A stretch of 40,530 bases of DNA, taken from contig RGQD01000006.1 of NCBI GenBank assembly GCA_010030205.1, forward strand, positions 1 to 40,530. The letters are read 5' to 3'. The notes beneath the pieces were generated by a model. That model was given only the letters and a program-made list of their open reading frames with translations. It had not been told where the DNA came from and did no database searches. The stretch comes from Betaproteobacteria bacterium (GTDB lineage: Bacteria; Pseudomonadota; Gammaproteobacteria; Burkholderiales; Burkholderiaceae_C). Both the position numbers and the translations under genes were made by a program. Below are positions 1 to 9,304 of this stretch, one piece after another; the stretch's first letter is position 1; every line of letters begins with the position of its first letter.

Positions 1-1
1 G

Positions 2-94
2 CACAGCCCGCTGTCGATAGGCTTTGCGGTCGCAGCGGCCGTGATCCTGGGCGCCGGCTTGTGGCCGAGGCGGGTCGCCGCGCCTCGAGGCTGA
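2..94 (+). CDS. C-terminal end of a membrane protein, possibly MFS transporter (5' truncated by window)
   Basis: Open frame from window edge HSPLSIGFAVAAAVILGAGLWPRRVAAPRG*, resembling a last TM helix; too short for a firm family call. Confidence 0.4.
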   Translation, partial: HSPLSIGFAVAAAVILGAGLWPRRVAAPRG

Positions 95-152
95 ACCGAC
101 GGCGTCACGGCGCCGCGCTTGGACAAGCTCGGTTCGCAAGCAAAGGCCTCCG

Positions 153-1738
153 ATGAATCCGAACCCATCCGCCACGTCGGCTCACGCGATGCTGTCGGTG
201 TTTGCCGCCAACGGCATCGACCGCATTTTCCTGGTGCCAGGCGAGAGCTATCTCGGCATCCTCGACGCTTTGAGCGATTTTCCGCAGATCGACGTGCTGA
301 CCTGCCGCCACGAAAGCGGCGCGGGTTTTATGGCCTGCGCGGATGGGCGATTGACGCACCGACCTGGTGTCGTGATGGTCAGCCGCGGCCCAGGGGCCAC
401 CAACGCGGCAATCGCGGTTCACACCGCCCAGCAAGACGCGGTGCCGCTGATCCTGGTGATTGGGCAGATTCCCAAAGCCGATCTGCGCCGGCAGGCGTTT
501 CAGGAGATCGACTACCAGCAGATGTTCGGGTCCATCGCCAAGTGGGTGGTCGAAGTCACCGATCCTGACAAGCTGGCCGAGGCCGCTTTCAAGGCCTTGC
601 GGATCGCGATCACCGGCACGCCCGGTCCGGTCGTGCTGGTCGTGCCCGAAGACATCCAGCAGCAGCCGGTCGCCCAGCGGACCTGGCAGTTGCCGGCGCG
701 GGTTGCGAGCCTGTCTGACCAAGACGCGCTGGCGAAGATCCATGCGCTGTTGTGCCGTGCCGAACGTCCGCTGATCATTGCCGGCGGCGCGCTCGACTCG
801 GGTCCCGGCCGCGCCGCGCTGCTGGCTTTGGCCGAGCGTTTCCAGGTGCCGGTGGCGGTGTCATTCCGCCAGCACGACCTCTTTCCGAATCGTCATGGCT
901 TGTTTGTCGGTGACCTCGGTTTGGCCAACCCCAAGGACCAGATCGCGGCCTTCGACTCGAGCGACCTGATCCTGGCGATCGGCACGCGATTGGGTGACAT
1001 CACGACCCAGGGCTACACCTTCCCCAGTCTGCCCAAACCCTCGCAGACCTTGGTTCATGTCTATCCCGATGACCGGGCGGTGGGGCTGCACTTCGCCGCT
1101 GATTTCGGCATCGTCGCGGACCCTGCACTGTTTGCCGCAGCCTTGGCCGCGATCGACGGCGCTGTGGTGTTGCCGCAGCGCAGGGCTTGGCTCAGCAGCC
1201 TGCGCAGCATCCACGACCGCATTGCCGCCTGGCCCGCAGCGCGTGCTGTTGCCGCGGATGGCGTGCCCTTCGTCAACGTGGTCGCCAGGCTAGACGCGAG
1301 CCTGCCGGCCGATGCGATCGGATGGGCTACGGCACGCCGGCGGCGATCGCCTCGCAGCTGCGCAGGACGGGTCAGCGAGTGGTCTGCCTGGTCGGCGACG
1401 GCGGCTTCATGATGACGGGCAACGAGATGATCGCCGCCGTCGACCGGCAACTGCCTATCCTGTTCATCCTGTCGAACAACCAATGCTACGGCTCGATCCG
1501 GGTCCACCAAGAGCGGCAATACCCAGGCCGCCATGTTGGCACCAGCTTGACCAACCCTGACTTCGTCGGCATCGCACGCTCGTTCGGCATCCAGGCCGAG
1601 CGGGTTGGCGCTGTCGACGAGATCGACGCGGCGCTGGCGCGCGGCTTGGCGGCGCGCCAGCCCTACTTCATCGAGGTGATGTCCAGTCTGTCCGCCAGTT
1701 TTTCGGCCCCACCCGCCGTCGATCGGCCGGGCGATTGA
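153..1738 (+). pseudogene. ThDP-dependent enzyme, acetolactate synthase large-subunit-like; frame-disrupted with an internal gap
   Basis: N part MNPNPSATSAHAMLSVFAANGIDRIFLVPGESYLGILDAL...(frame of 153) and C part MGYGTPAAIASQLRRTGQRVVCLVGDGGFMMTGNEM...NNQCYGSIR (frame of 1187) are the two halves of one ThDP enzyme; the segment before MGYGTPAAIA is missing. Confidence 0.8.
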
Positions 1739-1764
1739 CCGACTCGCTGCGGCGGCGCAGCCGA

Positions 1765-2355
1765 TCAGAAAGGCGCGAGCCCCAGTGCGCTGCGGAAGCG
1801 GTTTTTCAGGTGCACGCCGTCGCGCGACGGCAAGGCGCGTGGCAGGTCTTCGGCACGAACATGGACTTGCGCTAACGCGCAAGCCTGGCGACGGTTGACC
1901 AGTGTGGCGAGCGCTGCGACCTCGGCTGGGTCGCGGATCTCCATCACCTGACGGATGCCGCAGCCGCGCGCGACGGCTGACAAGCTGGTGCCCAGGCTGC
2001 TGTGGCTGGCCTGCATGCCTGTCTCGCCGAAATGCCCGTTGTCCAGCACCACAATGCTGAGGTTGGCGGGCTGTTGCGCGCCGATCGTCGCGAGCGTACC
2101 GAGCCCCATCAGCTGCTCACCGTCGCCGGTGATCACCAGCACGCTGCGTGCCGGCTGCGCCAGCGCCAACCCCAGGCCCATCGCTGCGGCGCCGCCCATC
2201 GCACCCCAGAGGTAGAAGTTTTCAGGCCGGTCGCCGGCAGCGAACAAGTCGTACGAAGGCGAGCCCAGACCGCTGATCACCAGCGCATCGGGGCAGGCGG
2301 CCAGCAGGCGTGCGACGAATTCACGCCGTTCAATCAAAGCAGTGGTTTGAGTCAT
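1765..2355 (-). CDS. ThDP-binding subunit, sulfopyruvate/phosphonopyruvate decarboxylase beta-subunit-like
   Basis: MTQTTALIERREFVARLL...GAMGGAAAMGLGLALAQPARSVLVITGDGEQLMGLGTLATIGAQQPANLSIVVLDNGHFGETG (GDG...N ThDP motif). Confidence 0.75.
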   Translation of the reverse strand: MTQTTALIERREFVARLLAACPDALVISGLGSPSYDLFAAGDRPENFYLWGAMGGAAAMGLGLALAQPARSVLVITGDGEQLMGLGTLATIGAQQPANLSIVVLDNGHFGETGMQASHSSLGTSLSAVARGCGIRQVMEIRDPAEVAALATLVNRRQACALAQVHVRAEDLPRALPSRDGVHLKNRFRSALGLAPF

Positions 2356-2825
2356 TTCGAACGGGTCCATTCTTTGCGGCCAATCAGGCTTTGCGCCAGC
2401 AGCACCGCGACCGGCTCGCCGCTGTCGAAGGCCGCGTCGAGTGCGGCGCGCACGGTCTCGGCCGCCTCTTCGGCTTTGCTCACGCGCAGCACCGTGATGC
2501 CCATCAACTCCAGCGTTCCCTGGGTCGCCTTGCTCATAGGCACCTGCCAGGGGTTGAATTCAGCCCATTCGCCGCGCATCGTGATCAGCGTGAGCAAAGG
2601 GAAGCGGCAGTTCTGGATCAGCGACAGCATGTTGATGCAATTGCCCACACCGCTGCTCTGCATCAACAGCGCAGAACGCTGGCCACCCAGCCAGGCGCCG
2701 CAGCAGATCGCCACGCCTTCCTCCTCGGTCGTCAGCACCTAGGCGACCTGGCGGATGCCGCCTTGCTTGAGGGTCGAGAAGATGTCTTCCTGCCATTGCG
2801 GCGCGGAGGCGATTGCACTGCTCAT
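2352..2825 (-). pseudogene. ThDP enzyme alpha subunit (sulfopyruvate decarboxylase alpha-like) interrupted by in-frame TAG at a short internal deletion
   Basis: MSSAIASAPQWQEDIFSTLKQGGIRQVA*VLTTEEEGVAICCGAWLGGQRSALLMQSSGVGNCINML...; all one frame, stop TAG at 2739-2741; overlaps the beta subunit start. Confidence 0.7.
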
Positions 2826-2863
2826 GAATCAAAGCCTTTCATTGCGGAGGTCTTGTCAAACCA

Positions 2864-3823
2864 TCAGTCGATCTTCACACCGGTGTCGCGCACCAGTTTG
2901 CCCCATTTTTCCTGCTCGCTCTTGATGTGGGCGGCGAACTCCTCGGGCGTGCTCTTGAGCAGCTCCGAGCCCATCGCCAGCAATCGGCTTTGCGTCTGCG
3001 GCTCGTCGAGAATCGCATTGAGTTCGCGGTTGAGCTTGTCGACGATGGCCTTTGGGGTGCCCGCCGGCGCCAACATGCCCAGCCAGGCACCGGCGTCGAA
3101 GCCCGTGACGCCGAGCTCGTCCAGGGTCGGGATCTCCGGCGCGTACTTCGAGCGGTGCAAGGTGCTGACGGCCAGCGCCTTGAGCTTGCCGTTCTTGACA
3201 TGCGGCATGATCGACACCAGCGTGTCGAAGGTCGCGTCGACCTGTCCGCCGATCAAATCGGTCTGGGCTTGCGCGCTGCCCTTGTAGGGGATGTGGGTGA
3301 GCATCGTCATCAGCAAATGGCTGGTCGTGCCGTTGCCGATCGACGCAAAACTCATGGTCGCCGGACGCGCTTTGGCGTTGGCCTGGAATTGTGCAAAGCT
3401 GTTGACCTTCGAGTTGGCATTGACCACCAGCGCATAAGGCAACCAGGAGTGCAGGCCTATCGGCGCGAAATCATGCACCGTGTCGTAGGGCAGCTTGGGG
3501 TAGACATGCTGGTTGATGGTCAGTGGCGCGGTCGCGCTCAGCAGCAGCGTGTAGCCGTCGGGCGCGGCTTTGGCCGCCACGGCCGCGCCGATGCTGCCGC
3601 CCTGGCCGGCCTTGTTGTCGATGATGAAGGTCTTGCCCAGGCGCTGCGTCAGGCGTTCGGCCAGCACCCGGCCGATGCTGTCGGTGGCGGTGCCGGGCGG
3701 GAAGCCGACGATCATCGTCACCTGTCGGCTGGGGTAGTCGGCGGCCGGGTTCTGCGCCTGCGTGCCTTGGGCAAGACCGAGCGCCGCCAGCACGCCGATC
3801 ACCGTCTGGTTCAAGGTTTTCAT
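2864..3823 (-). CDS. Tripartite tricarboxylate transporter (Bug family) substrate-binding protein
   Basis: Signal peptide plus DYPSRQVTMIVGFPPGTATDSIGRVLAERL...KTFIIDNKAGQGGSIGAAVAAKAAPDGYTLLL. Confidence 0.9.
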   Translation of the reverse strand: MKTLNQTVIGVLAALGLAQGTQAQNPAADYPSRQVTMIVGFPPGTATDSIGRVLAERLTQRLGKTFIIDNKAGQGGSIGAAVAAKAAPDGYTLLLSATAPLTINQHVYPKLPYDTVHDFAPIGLHSWLPYALVVNANSKVNSFAQFQANAKARPATMSFASIGNGTTSHLLMTMLTHIPYKGSAQAQTDLIGGQVDATFDTLVSIMPHVKNGKLKALAVSTLHRSKYAPEIPTLDELGVTGFDAGAWLGMLAPAGTPKAIVDKLNRELNAILDEPQTQSRLLAMGSELLKSTPEEFAAHIKSEQEKWGKLVRDTGVKID

Positions 3824-3844
3824 GCGGTTCTCCGAGCGGGGCGA

Positions 3845-5524
3845 TCAGCCCGAGACGTTGCCGAAGCCGTCGTCGACGATGACCTCGACCAGGTTGGGCA
3901 GCGCGCTGGCGATCGCCGTTTTCAGCACGCTGTCGAGTTCGGCCGGGTCGGTGACGCAGCGTGCCGCCAGACCCAGGCCGCGGGCGACCGACACGAAGTC
4001 GATCGACGGCTGCTTCAAGTCCATCGCGATGAACTGGTCAGACCCGCGACCAGCCAGCAGGCGCTCCTTGATGATCCGGTAGCTGCGGTTGTTGACGATC
4101 AGGTAAGTGATCGGCAGTTTCAGGTGGGCTGCGGTCCACAAGGCCTGGATGCTGTACATCGAGCTGCCATCGCCGACCACCGCGACGACGGGACGCCCGG
4201 GCTGCGCCAGGCTGATGCCGATGGCGCCGCCCATCGCAAAGCCCAGCCCACCGCTGGCCAGGCCGTAAAAGCTGTTGGCGTCGCGCATCGGCAGCAAGCT
4301 CGTCAGCGCCGGTGTCGCGGTCAGTGCTTCTTCGACCACGATCGCGGTCTCAGGCAAGGCCTCGACCAATCGCAGCATCAGCCAGCGCGGGTCTATCGGC
4401 TGGCATGAGGCGGTCGCGCTGGCCGCCTGCTGCGCCTTGACGCGTCGCGCCGCCCAGTTGTCTGCGCTCAGCGCTGCCAGTCTGGTGCTGGCCTGTTGAG
4501 CCTGCGCGGTCGATCGCGCGGCGCGCAGCAGCGGCAGCAAGGCGCGCAGGGTCTCGCGCACGTTGGCGCGGATCGCGATCTCGGTCGGATAGTTCTTGCC
4601 CAGTTCCCAGTCGCGCTCGCTGATGTGCACGACCGCGAGCTCGTCGGGCAGCGGGTCGACCTCGCTGTAGGGCGACATGCGCAACAGATCGGCGCCCAGG
4701 CACAGCAGCAGGTCGTGGCGCTGCAGGGTCTCGCGCACACGCGCTTGGTTGCGCGTCAGGTCACCCATGCAGGCTGGATGGCTTGACGGGAAGCGCGCGT
4801 TATAAGGCACAGGCTCCTGGTACACCGCAGCGCCGAGCAGGCTGGCCAACTCGCCGGCTTCTTCGAAACAGCCGTGGTGGGCCAGTTCGCGGCCCGCGAT
4901 CAGCACCGGCCGGTCTGCGGCGAGCAAGCGGTCGGCCAGGCGGCGCAAGCTGTCGTCCGACGGCCGGGTCGACCCCTCGATGCGCGTCGGGTGGCCAAGG
5001 TCGAGGTCGGCTTCGTCGTCCAGGATGCTGCCGGGCAGGCTGATGAAGACCGGTCCGGTCGGCGCGGTCATCGCGATCTTCGCGGCGCGGCGCACGATGC
5101 GCGGCAGGTCTTCGATGCGCGTGACCTCGACAGCCCATTTCACCAGCGGCTGCGCAATTGGCACCAGCGGCTCGTACAGCAAGGGCTCAAGCAGGCCATA
5201 GCCGATCTCGTATTGCCCGGCCGTGATGATCAAAGGCGAGCCGGAGAACTTCGCGCTGTAGATCGCCCCCATCGCGTGTCCCAGCCCGGGCGCGCAATGC
5301 AGGTTGACCGCAGCGAGCCGGTTCGAAGCGCGTGCAAAGCCATCGGCCATGCCGACGACGATCGATTCCTGCAGTCCAAGCACATAACGCAGTTCAGGGA
5401 ATTGCGGAACCGCCTCCATGATCGCGAGCTCGGTCGTGCCCGGATTGCCGAACAAATGGGTCACGCCCTCGTCGACCAGCAACTGCAAAAAGGCGGCACG
5501 GCCGGTCATCCTGCGCTTGGGCAT
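3845..5524 (-). CDS. Thiamine pyrophosphate-binding protein, benzoylformate decarboxylase/acetolactate synthase-like
   Basis: GRAAFLQLLVDEGVTHLFGNPGTTELAIMEAV...LQESIVVGMADGFARAS...GDGSSMYSIQALWTAAHLKLPITYLIVNN. Confidence 0.9.
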   Translation of the reverse strand: MPKRRMTGRAAFLQLLVDEGVTHLFGNPGTTELAIMEAVPQFPELRYVLGLQESIVVGMADGFARASNRLAAVNLHCAPGLGHAMGAIYSAKFSGSPLIITAGQYEIGYGLLEPLLYEPLVPIAQPLVKWAVEVTRIEDLPRIVRRAAKIAMTAPTGPVFISLPGSILDDEADLDLGHPTRIEGSTRPSDDSLRRLADRLLAADRPVLIAGRELAHHGCFEEAGELASLLGAAVYQEPVPYNARFPSSHPACMGDLTRNQARVRETLQRHDLLLCLGADLLRMSPYSEVDPLPDELAVVHISERDWELGKNYPTEIAIRANVRETLRALLPLLRAARSTAQAQQASTRLAALSADNWAARRVKAQQAASATASCQPIDPRWLMLRLVEALPETAIVVEEALTATPALTSLLPMRDANSFYGLASGGLGFAMGGAIGISLAQPGRPVVAVVGDGSSMYSIQALWTAAHLKLPITYLIVNNRSYRIIKERLLAGRGSDQFIAMDLKQPSIDFVSVARGLGLAARCVTDPAELDSVLKTAIASALPNLVEVIVDDGFGNVSG

Positions 5525-5669
5525 CTGTGACGCACCTCATGACGACTGACGGGAACTTGACGGAGCCGCCGCGGCGGCTGCCGCAGATGGTAGCGCATCA
5601 CGCACGGGGGCATGCCGCGACGCCGTCGATTGACAAGCGCCTGAGCCACAGCACAAGCCCCCCGCTGGG

Positions 5670-6689
5670 TCAAGCGTTATCGGTCGTGAAACCGGGCATG
5701 ACTTCGCGGTGAAACAGTTTGACCGATTGCGTGGCTTCGGCCAGCGTGACAGTGCCGAACGCAAAGCGGCACAGCATGTAGTTCGCGCCGCTGCGCTCGA
5801 TCTGCTCGGCCAGCATCTCGCGCACGGTCGCGGGTGACCCCACCAGCGCAACGCCGGCTTGTTGCGCCTGCGCGAGGTCGGTCGGAAACATCGCCAGCTG
5901 CGGCGCGCTGCCATGCTGGAGCCACAGCTTCATGAAACTGTTGTACCACTGCAGGTAGGCGGGCTCGGCGATCTGGCGCGCCTGCTCGTCGGTCTCGGCC
6001 ACGACGATGTGGCGCGTCGTGCCGACAAAAGGCATGTCCTTGGGCGCATGGCCGGCCTCGGCCCAGCGTGCGGCGTACCGGTCGACGATGGCGCGCACCC
6101 GCTCCAGCGGGCCGTTGACCACCGCGTTGACGCGGTTCGCGACGCACCAGTCCACGCCCTCGGGTGCGCCCACGCCGTACCACAGCGGCGGATGGGGTTG
6201 CTGCAAGGGGCGCAGCACGATCGGCACCTCCCGAAACTGAAAGCGCTGGCCTTCGTGGTTGAGCACGTCTTGCGTCAGCGCCTTGATCAGCACCTCGAAG
6301 CTTTCGAAATAAATACCAGGTGCCTCGGCAGCGTCGACGCCGAAGTGGCCGAGTTCGAACGGCGAAACCCCCCGGCCCACGCCGAGTTGCAAGCGCCCGT
6401 TGCTCAGGTGGTCGAGCATGCAGACCTCTTCGGCCACGCGCAGCGGGTGGTAGAGCGGCAGGATGTAGACCAGCGGGCCGAAGCGCAGCCGTTGGGTGCG
6501 CTGCGCCACCGCGGACAGGAACACCGAAGGCGAAGGCGCCATGCCCAGAGGCGTTGAATGGTGCTCGGCGACATGGTAGGCATGAAAGTCGGTGCGGTCA
6601 TACAACTCGACCAGCTTCAGGCGTTGCTCGTAGTACTGCGCCATCGGCAGTTCGTTGCGGTCCAGGTGGTCGAAAATGCCGAACTTCAT
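5670..6689 (-). CDS. LLM class flavin-dependent oxidoreductase (bacterial luciferase-like)
   Basis: MKFGIFDHLDRNELPMAQYYEQRLKLVELYDRTDFHAYHVAEHHSTPLGMAPSPSVFLSAVAQRTQRLRFGPLVYILPLYHPLRVAEEVCMLDHLSNGRLQLGVGRG. Confidence 0.9.
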   Translation of the reverse strand: MKFGIFDHLDRNELPMAQYYEQRLKLVELYDRTDFHAYHVAEHHSTPLGMAPSPSVFLSAVAQRTQRLRFGPLVYILPLYHPLRVAEEVCMLDHLSNGRLQLGVGRGVSPFELGHFGVDAAEAPGIYFESFEVLIKALTQDVLNHEGQRFQFREVPIVLRPLQQPHPPLWYGVGAPEGVDWCVANRVNAVVNGPLERVRAIVDRYAARWAEAGHAPKDMPFVGTTRHIVVAETDEQARQIAEPAYLQWYNSFMKLWLQHGSAPQLAMFPTDLAQAQQAGVALVGSPATVREMLAEQIERSGANYMLCRFAFGTVTLAEATQSVKLFHREVMPGFTTDNA

Positions 6690-6846
6690 CGTCTGCTCCG
6701 TCTGATGGCGCATCGCCATGGCCCTGGTTTTTACCATTGCACCGATACGGTCCGCGCTTGATGAGCGCATTGGCTCACGCGCAGCCGATCGATGGGTCCG
6801 ATTCCGCCTACAGTCCTGTTGACACCAACCCTCACGAAAGCGCCGC

Positions 6847-7935
6847 ATGAAGACCTACGCCATCGCCACCATCCCGGGTGACGGCATCGGCCAGGAAGTC
6901 ATTCCTGCCGGCCGGCAAGTGCTCGAGGCGATGGCTGCGTCCAGTACCAGCTTGCGCTTCGAGTTCGAGAACTTCGGCTGGGGCGGCGACTGGTACCGCG
7001 CCCACGGCGTGATGATGCCGGCCGACGGGCTCGACGCGCTGCGCCACAAGGACGCGATCCTGTTCGGCTCGGCCGGCGACCCGGCGATCCCCGACCACAT
7101 CACGCTGTGGGGATTGCGCCTGAAGATCTGCCAGGGCTTCGACCAGTACGCCAACGTGCGCCCGACCCGCATCCTGCCTGGCATCGACGGCCCGCTCAAG
7201 CGCTGCGGGCCCGACGACTTGAACTGGGTCATCGTGCGCGAGAACTCCGAAGGCGAGTACTCGGGCGTCGGCGGCCGAGTCCACCAGGGCCACCCGATCG
7301 AAGCCGCGACCGATGTGTCGATGATGACGCGCGCCGGTGTCGAGCGCATCATGCGATTCGCCTTCAAGCTGGCCGCGTCGCGGCCGCGCAAGCTGCTGAC
7401 TGTCGTCACCAAGAGCAACGCGCAACGCCATGCGATGGTGATGTGGGACGAGATCGCGCTGCAGATCTCGCGTGAATTTCCTGACGTGCGCTGGGACAAG
7501 GAACTCGTCGACGCCTGCACCGCACGGATGGTCAACCGGCCCGCCACGCTAGACACCCTGGTCGCGACCAACCTGCATGCCGACATCCTCAGCGACCTGG
7601 CTGCCGCGCTGGCTGGCAGCCTGGGCATTGCGCCGACCGGCAACATCGACCCCGAGCGTCGCTACCCGTCAATGTTCGAGCCCATCCACGGCTCGGCATT
7701 CGACATCATGGGCCAAGGCCTGGCCAACCCGGTCGGCACCTTCTGGTCGGCGGTGATGATGCTCGAGCACCTGGGCGAGACCGCTGCCGCGCAGCGCCTG
7801 ATGCGCGCGATCGAACAGGTCACCGCCAATCCGGCCTTGCACACCCGCGACCTCGGCGGCCCGGCGACCACGGCGCAGGTCACGCAGGCCGTTTGCGAAG
7901 GGCTCGCTGCTGGCGCGCAGCGCGCTCAGGGCTGA
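6847..7935 (+). CDS. Tartrate dehydrogenase / isocitrate-isopropylmalate dehydrogenase family
   Basis: IATIPGDGIGQEVIPAG...VRENSEGEYSGVGGR...NLHADILSDLAAALAGSLGIAPTGNI...FEPIHGSAFDIMGQGLANPVGTFWSAVMML. Confidence 0.92.
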   Translation: MKTYAIATIPGDGIGQEVIPAGRQVLEAMAASSTSLRFEFENFGWGGDWYRAHGVMMPADGLDALRHKDAILFGSAGDPAIPDHITLWGLRLKICQGFDQYANVRPTRILPGIDGPLKRCGPDDLNWVIVRENSEGEYSGVGGRVHQGHPIEAATDVSMMTRAGVERIMRFAFKLAASRPRKLLTVVTKSNAQRHAMVMWDEIALQISREFPDVRWDKELVDACTARMVNRPATLDTLVATNLHADILSDLAAALAGSLGIAPTGNIDPERRYPSMFEPIHGSAFDIMGQGLANPVGTFWSAVMMLEHLGETAAAQRLMRAIEQVTANPALHTRDLGGPATTAQVTQAVCEGLAAGAQRAQG

Positions 7936-8031
7936 AGCGTTCTTCGAATCGGCGCCCGGCAGTCGTTTCGAGCGTGAAATCGTTTCACTGTCGGCTGCGG
8001 TGCCGGCACCGGTGCGATCGCCTGCTGGCCG

Positions 8032-8307
8032 TCAGTAGACAGCGTCGTGATCGCCAAGGTCCAAGGGCACGATCTCCCGCTCGGTGATCAACAGGTGGAT
8101 CGTGATCCGGTAGGACAGGTTGATCGACACCGAATGCACACCGACCAAGCGCCCGCCTAGCGCGTGCAGGCGCAGCGAAGGGTGCTGCGGATTGACTTCA
8201 AGCAAGGCCAGTGTCTTCACGTAGGCCCGCGCCATGTCGGGGTGGCGCTGCAAAAAACGTGCGGCGATACGCGTATAGCGCTCGGTGAAGACGATCTTGT
8301 AGCTCAC
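8032..8307 (-). CDS. RelE/YafQ-like type II toxin
   Basis: MSYKIVFTERYTRIAARFLQRHPDMARAYVKTLALLEVNPQHPSLRLHALGGRLVGVHSVSINLSYRITIHLLI; overlaps adjacent antitoxin-like ORF. Confidence 0.75.
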   Translation of the reverse strand: MSYKIVFTERYTRIAARFLQRHPDMARAYVKTLALLEVNPQHPSLRLHALGGRLVGVHSVSINLSYRITIHLLITEREIVPLDLGDHDAVY

Positions 8308-8588
8308 TTGCCGGTCGCTGCATCGCTGACGATCAGCGCCTGCAGGCGGGCCAAGTGCTGGTCCGGCGACTCGACCACAGAACGGCCGGCGGCGATGTCA
8401 GCCCGACTCTCGGCCAGAGCCGCTTCGAGTTCGCATTCGCGCAGGTGCTGGTACTGCGCCAATTCCATCACCACATAGCGATCGGTTCCTCGCACCGACA
8501 CCACCGCCTCGGTGCATCCCGAGCCGAGCAAAGCCTCGATCGCGGCGATGCCGCGGGTCTTCAACTCATTGGCAGTGATGTGGGCCAT
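8304..8588 (-). CDS. Phd/YefM-like antitoxin partner of 8032-8307
   Basis: MAHITANELKTRGIAAIEALLGSGCTEAVVSVRGTDRYVVMELAQYQHLRECELEAALAESRADIAAGR; 4-bp overlap with toxin ORF. Confidence 0.75.
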   Translation of the reverse strand: MAHITANELKTRGIAAIEALLGSGCTEAVVSVRGTDRYVVMELAQYQHLRECELEAALAESRADIAAGRSVVESPDQHLARLQALIVSDAATGK

Positions 8589-8925
8589 GGTGAGAAACTC
8601 CAGATTTCCGATCAGCGCATTGTAAATCGTACGATTAATCGTGTTGTGTGGGGCTGGGCTGTTCAAGAGCCAATTTCCGTGGCTTTTGGGCCGGCCTTGG
8701 GTGGGTGACGCTGTGTTCTTCGCCTGCGCGGCGCTGCGGAATTCAAGCTTGGCCTTGGTGTTACAGCCGAAAACCTTCAGACCGCCTCAGGCCGGCCTGA
8801 AGGCCTGTCTCGGGCCTTGCTGGGGGAGGTTGAAATGCCTGTTCTTGCGCCACCGCATTGTTCTATGCTCAGACTCGTGGTCCCACTTGAGCCACAATGT
8901 AGCCCACCGTTGGGGGGAAGAACTT

Positions 8926-9192
8926 ATGTCAGCAAATTCAGTGGTCCGAGCCCGAATCGACGGGCAAATCAAGGAAGAAGCGACCGTTGTGTTGGCCGCG
9001 ATGGGCCTGACGGTGTCTGACGCATTTCGGATGTTGTTGACCCGTGTTGCCCGCGAGAAAGCGTTGCCGTTCGAGCCCTTGGTGCCGAACGCAGTCTCCA
9101 TCGCAGCCATGATAGAAGCCCGGCGTGGTGCTGGCTTGAAGTCCTTCGCAAGCGTTGAGGATCTGACGGCAAACCTGAATGCGGACGATTGA
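8926..9192 (+). CDS. RelB/DinJ family antitoxin
   Basis: MSANSVVRARIDGQIKEEATVVLAAMGLTVSDAFRMLLTRVAREKALPFEPLVPN; typical DinJ. Confidence 0.85.
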   Translation: MSANSVVRARIDGQIKEEATVVLAAMGLTVSDAFRMLLTRVAREKALPFEPLVPNAVSIAAMIEARRGAGLKSFASVEDLTANLNADD

Positions 9193-9262
9193 GCAGACCG
9201 GCCAGTTCAAGCGGGACTTGGTGTTCGACCTGTCACCCCGGTGGAAGTGCCAGGCGAGCTGA
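9179..9262 (+). pseudogene. Truncated YafQ-like toxin remnant
   Basis: Overlaps the antitoxin stop: MRTIEQTGQFKRDLVFDLSPRWKCQAS*; only the YafQ N-terminus (xRTIExTxQFKRD) is recognisable. Confidence 0.6.
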
Positions 9263-9304
9263 TTGCTTAGCATCGAGCCATCGCAATACCCCAGGGGTGA
9301 CCAG

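Noticed and set aside
2739-2741. In-frame TAG as possible pyrrolysine
   Set aside because: No pyl genes seen and neighbouring residues fit a deletion junction; Pyl is not expected in this type of genome
8787-8800. Perfect 14-bp palindrome TCAGGCCGGCCTGA
   Set aside because: Short GC palindromes are frequent in such sequence; no second copy or clear promoter relation seen
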